Translations under genes and position numbers: made by a program
Notes under the pieces: generated by a model
Seen by the model: the letters and a program-made list of their open reading frames with translations, nothing else
Databases searched by the model: none
What the model was told of the DNA's origin: nothing
From: G963422595 sp963422595
GTDB lineage: Bacteria > Pseudomonadota > Gammaproteobacteria > UBA4575
Length of the DNA stretch: 64,000 nt
Direction of reading: 5' to 3'
Assembly: GCA_963422595.1 (NCBI GenBank)
Contig: OY730298.1
Span: 248,001-312,000 of the forward strand
Part shown: positions 60,699 through 64,000 of the stretch, one piece after another
Layout: each line of letters starts with the position of its first letter
Numbering within the stretch: position 1 is the first letter of the stretch

Positions 60699-62066
60699 TT
60701 ACGAGCATGGTTCATTCCTTAAAGAGGTCACGCTTTTGCGGCATAAAAAAATCGCCAGCAGCACCGCCGGAATACCAAGTACACTTGCGTAGATAAAGAA
60801 ACTGGTATAGCCATAGTCATCTACAATTTTTCCAGAAAACCCGCCGATAAACTTGGCGGGCAATAACATTAGAGAACTGAACAGGGCGTACTGCGTGGCA
60901 GTATACGCACGATTGGTAAGGCCAGATAAATAAGCAACAAACGTAGAACCTGCAATACCACCGCTTAGGTTGTCCGCAGTAATGACCAGTGTAAGTAAGA
61001 GGATATCCGTACCCTGCGTTGCCAGCCAGGCAAAAATTAAGTTGGTAAGCGCAATTAAAACCGCCGCAACTATCAGCATGCGCATAAAACCATAGCGCAT
61101 GACAAGCACGCCCCCTAATAGCGCACCGAATATGGTTACAAATACACCAAAGGTTTTAGAAACTAAGCCAACCTGAGTCTCGGTATAACCCATGTCCGCA
61201 TAAAATGACATTGCCATGACCCCCATAGTAATGTCACTAATTCGAAATATGCCGATAAAAATTAAGATGGTTAGCGCCGCTACCATGCCGTTACGCGCAA
61301 AAAAATCTGTAAACGGATACACCACTACGCTAGTAATCCAGGCAAGGAAATAACGTAATTTCTGAGGAAGATATGTAGAATCTCTAAGAAACCTGATCGC
61401 GCGCCGCTGTTGTAACCAGGTTTGTGTTTCAATATTTCGTTCAGGCTCGGTGATGAGTAACGTAGTTATCACGCCTACGAACATAGCGCATCCCATTGCC
61501 AAATATGCAATACCCCACGAAAAATTACCTGCAATCAGAAATGCACCTCCACCCGATAATATCAGTCCTAGTCGATAGCCTAATTGGTAAGCCCCCGCCA
61601 TGGCACCTTGCTGATTCACCGCTACCGCTTCAATTCGCCACGCATCAATGCTGATATCCTGGGTGGCAGAAGCAAATGCAACCAGTAAGGCAAATAGTAC
61701 TAAGGCCGTTAACTCTGTCACGGGATCAGCACTGGCCATCATCCATAAGCCTATGATCACTCCGGTTTGTGCCAACAACATCCAACTACGACGTTGCCCA
61801 AGCCGCCTGGTTAATAATGGAATTGGCAACCGATCTACCAGTGGCGCCCATATAAATTTAACTCCGTAAGGGATGGCTACCCATGAAATAAAGCCAATAG
61901 TAGTACGGTCAATACCTTCTTTACGTAACCAGAATGATAAGGTGCCAAATATCAGTAACCAGGGTAGCCCGGCGGAAAAACCGAGAAACAGCATGGCAAT
62001 TACGCTTGGCTTTAGATAGATACTTAGTGCCCGTAGCCAGGAAATATTTTGTGTGTGAAGTGTCAA
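60699..62066 (-). CDS. ampG: AmpG-like muropeptide permease (MFS)
   Basis: AmpG imports GlcNAc-anhydroMurNAc-peptides for cell-wall recycling. The 455-residue, 12-span protein begins with FLGFSAGLPWLLIFGTLSFWLRKEGIDRTTIG and has WAPLVDR and ATQDISIDAWRIEA, typical AmpG signatures. Its start overlaps the end of the upstream exonuclease gene by four bases. It converges on the L,D-transpeptidase gene, so two cell-wall genes lie tail to tail. Confidence 0.92.
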   Translation of the reverse strand: MTLHTQNISWLRALSIYLKPSVIAMLFLGFSAGLPWLLIFGTLSFWLRKEGIDRTTIGFISWVAIPYGVKFIWAPLVDRLPIPLLTRRLGQRRSWMLLAQTGVIIGLWMMASADPVTELTALVLFALLVAFASATQDISIDAWRIEAVAVNQQGAMAGAYQLGYRLGLILSGGGAFLIAGNFSWGIAYLAMGCAMFVGVITTLLITEPERNIETQTWLQQRRAIRFLRDSTYLPQKLRYFLAWITSVVVYPFTDFFARNGMVAALTILIFIGIFRISDITMGVMAMSFYADMGYTETQVGLVSKTFGVFVTIFGALLGGVLVMRYGFMRMLIVAAVLIALTNLIFAWLATQGTDILLLTLVITADNLSGGIAGSTFVAYLSGLTNRAYTATQYALFSSLMLLPAKFIGGFSGKIVDDYGYTSFFIYASVLGIPAVLLAIFLCRKSVTSLRNEPCS

Positions 62067-62839
62067 ATTTTCAGGTCGTAGTCAATCGTCAACGGCGCGT
62101 GGTCTGAAAAACGCTCTTTTGTGTAGATATTGGCCCGCCGTATGGTGTTTTTTAGCTTGGGCGTGGCAACCTGGTAATCAATACGCCAACCAACGTTCCT
62201 GGACCAGGCCTGACCACGGTTTGACCACCAGGTGTATTGTTCCTGTTGTTGATTGATCTCACGAAAGACGTCCAAATAGCCCATGTCATTAAATAATGTG
62301 TCCAGCCAGGCGCGTTCTTCAGGTAAAAAACCGGAATTTTTTTGGTTACCACGCCAGTTTTTTAAGTCGATTTTTTTATGCGCGATATTCCAATCGCCAC
62401 AAATGATGTATTGTTTGCGGCGGCGTTTTAAATTTTTCAAGTGCCGCATAAAACTATCCATAAAGCGAAATTTGGCTTGTTGGCGTTGCTCACCAGAAGT
62501 GCCTGAAGGGACATATAACGAAACTACGGCAAGATTATTAAATTGTGCTTCAAGATAACGACCTTCGTTGTCAAATTCATCATCACCATAGCCGCGAATA
62601 ACTTTGTTCGGTTTGTGCTTGCTATAGAAACCAACGCCACTGTAACCCTTTTTTTGCGCGTCAACGTAATAGCAGTGATAGTTTGTTGGGAAAAAAATGT
62701 CATGCTCTTTTAATTGGTGTATCTGTGCTTTCGTTTCCTGTATACATACCAGATCTGCATTTTGTTTGTTTAGCCATGTAAAAAAACCTTTGCGCGCGCT
62801 CGCGCGTATGCCGTTTGCATTTAGGGTAATGATACGCAT
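62063..62839 (-). CDS. Exodeoxyribonuclease III, second paralogue (position of crc)
   Basis: This 258-residue exonuclease III/AP endonuclease family protein has IQETKAQ (E35), ICGDWNIAHKKIDL, WWSNRGQAWSRNVGWRIDYQV and FSDHAPL (H247). It lies divergent from pyrE, the place held by crc in Pseudomonas. Crc has lost its catalytic residues, whereas all are present here, so this should be an active nuclease. It overlaps ampG by four bases. Confidence 0.93.
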   Translation of the reverse strand: MRIITLNANGIRASARKGFFTWLNKQNADLVCIQETKAQIHQLKEHDIFFPTNYHCYYVDAQKKGYSGVGFYSKHKPNKVIRGYGDDEFDNEGRYLEAQFNNLAVVSLYVPSGTSGEQRQQAKFRFMDSFMRHLKNLKRRRKQYIICGDWNIAHKKIDLKNWRGNQKNSGFLPEERAWLDTLFNDMGYLDVFREINQQQEQYTWWSNRGQAWSRNVGWRIDYQVATPKLKNTIRRANIYTKERFSDHAPLTIDYDLKI

Positions 62840-62923
62840 TGGTGCCAGGATTGGTTTTAATGTTGTTACTTGTTAGTACGCTGGATTATGCTTTAGGCTT
62901 GAAAGGATGAATCAATTCCATAT

Positions 62924-63574
62924 ATGAAAGACGGTGCAAAATTTATTCGGTTTGCAATCGCACAAGGCGCGTTACAGTTTGGTGAGTTTACGCTTAAGTC
63001 TGGCAGGAGTAGCCCGTATTTTTTTAATGCGGGAACGTTCAACGATGGCCATGCACTGGAGGTATTAAGCAGATTTTACGCACAAGCAATTATAGACGCA
63101 CGCATCAAATTCGATATGCTATTCGGGCCTGCCTATAAAGGCATTCCACTTGTTGCGGCGGTGGCTATGGCCCTGTCACGAGAATATAAACGTGGGGTAC
63201 CGTATGCCTTTAATCGCAAGGAGGTTAAACAGTACGGGGAGGGGGGGCGATTCGTAGGCGCGCCTATAAAAGGCCGAGTGTTATTGATTGATGACGTCAT
63301 TACTGCCGGCACCGCCATTAACGAGGTGATTGATATGATCCAGGGTGCAGGCGGGCAACCAGTTGGCGCAGCCGTCGCTTTTGATCGTTCAGAACGAGCG
63401 GCGGACATGAATATTTCAGCAGTTCGGGGGGTTGAACAACGTTTTGGTATCATGGTGATAACCGTGGCAAATAGCGGCGAGCTTGTTGAGTATATGGAGT
63501 CACAACAGTTATACGTGGAACACTTGCCTGGATTGAAGAAATATTTAGCAACGTATGAAGCAGAAAGGCCTTAA
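62924..63574 (+). CDS. pyrE: Orotate phosphoribosyltransferase
   Basis: PyrE converts orotate and PRPP to OMP. The 216-residue protein has FTLKSGRSSPYFFNAG, LFGPAYKGIPLVAAVA, YAFNRKEVKQYGEGG and the PRPP loop VLLIDDVITAGTA. It is divergent from the exonuclease III paralogue and converges on argB. Confidence 0.97.
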   Translation: MKDGAKFIRFAIAQGALQFGEFTLKSGRSSPYFFNAGTFNDGHALEVLSRFYAQAIIDARIKFDMLFGPAYKGIPLVAAVAMALSREYKRGVPYAFNRKEVKQYGEGGRFVGAPIKGRVLLIDDVITAGTAINEVIDMIQGAGGQPVGAAVAFDRSERAADMNISAVRGVEQRFGIMVITVANSGELVEYMESQQLYVEHLPGLKKYLATYEAERP

Positions 63575-63821
63575 ATTGTAATTAAGTATTAAAACGACCC
63601 TGCCACACATCATCCACTATCTGCTCGCATAATTAAGTGTACAAAGTTTGATGACCAAATTATCACACTGGCGCGCCATTGCAATGAGTAGTAATCGTCA
63701 GGGGACGGCAACAGCCCCTATCAGACGCACTGAGTGCCAGTGCTGCATAATGATGTGCCAGGGTTGATGAATAAATAAAAATTGGCGATTAAAAGATGCT
63801 TTTCAGAACTTACACTGCCTG

Positions 63822-64000
63822 CTAACTGTGCAATAAGGTACCGACACCCTGGTCGGTGAAAAGCTCCAGCAATACCGCGTGCTGCACCCGACCATCTATG
63901 ATATGAGCGGTTTTTACTCCGGAAGAGATCGCATCCCAGGCACAGTTGACCTTCGGCAACATACCATCCTTAATCACGCCGTCAGAGATCAGCTCTTCTA
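63822..64000 (-). CDS. argB: C-terminal part of acetylglutamate kinase (partial)
   Basis: The last 58 codons are present and run off the right edge; the stop is TAG 63824-63822. The sequence EELISDGVIKDGMLPKVNCA, then GVKTAHIIDGRVQHAVLLELFTDQGVGTLL, is the conserved C-terminal ATP-binding half of ArgB, which phosphorylates N-acetylglutamate in arginine synthesis. argB near pyrE and crc-like genes is a common gammaproteobacterial order. The 247 bases to pyrE hold no gene and no clear terminator. Confidence 0.93.
   Translation of the reverse strand, partial: EELISDGVIKDGMLPKVNCAWDAISSGVKTAHIIDGRVQHAVLLELFTDQGVGTLLHS

Noticed and set aside
62063..62839. Naming the pyrE-adjacent gene crc.
   Set aside because: Crc has lost the exonuclease III catalytic residues, and all of them are present here.

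Overview
The window looks like a chromosomal segment of an aerobic gammaproteobacterium of moderate GC. The evidence is gene content and order: coq7-speD-osmC, rpoD followed by a CAU tRNA, a his operon running into tatABC, def-fmt-DUF4390-ntrYX-trkAH, dprA-topA-tsaC-hemF-hemB-aroE-ubiA, purEK, rpe-trpEGDC and pyrE/xth. Ubiquinone genes (coq7, ubiA), oxygen-dependent hemF, a class I cytochrome c and a pyruvate dehydrogenase complex point to respiratory metabolism. I cannot name the genus. No plasmid, prophage, CRISPR array or intact insertion sequence is visible.

Layout. 1-6 kb: the end of a glycolate-oxidase-like Fe-S subunit, coq7, speD, an OsmC protein, rpoD, a tRNA and a YadGH-like ABC exporter. 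6.3-9.3 kb: a probable four-gene cluster of a long YeiH/UPF0324 transporter, a 42-residue membrane protein, a universal stress protein and a membrane-anchored SRPBCC protein. 9.3-16 kb: aceEF with a tiny trailing gene, a broken patatin gene and metY. 16-21 kb is the most accessory part: a membrane coiled-coil protein made of twelve 21-bp repeats, a translationally coupled pair whose first gene is frameshifted at a T8 tract, a cysteine-containing porin and a secreted protein. 21-29 kb: gpmI, then hisB-H-A-F-E-tatA-B-C, dtd and an RDD protein. 29-38 kb: trkH, trkA, ntrX, ntrY, DUF4390, fmt and def. 38-47 kb: information-processing and haem/shikimate/quinone genes. 47-56 kb: purC set between repeat clusters, purE, purK, a truncated acuI, cytochrome c, rpe and trpEGDC. 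56-64 kb: a Zur-MerC zinc unit with a near-consensus Zur operator, a decaying ImmA/IrrE locus, two exonuclease III paralogues, an orphan ParA, an L,D-transpeptidase, an AmpG-like permease, pyrE and the end of argB.

Pathways that can be assembled: most of the second half of histidine synthesis (hisI is missing from its usual slot), chorismate to indole-glycerol phosphate, parts of purine synthesis, Tat export, Trk potassium uptake with its NtrYX neighbour, and the E1/E2 of pyruvate dehydrogenase. Several genes usual in these neighbourhoods (rsmB, hisI, gph, smg) are absent from their slots. Five single-base frameshifts occur in four loci (patatin twice, the T8 gene, acuI and the ImmA partner). 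This means either real gene decay or indel errors in the assembly; the sequence alone cannot decide.
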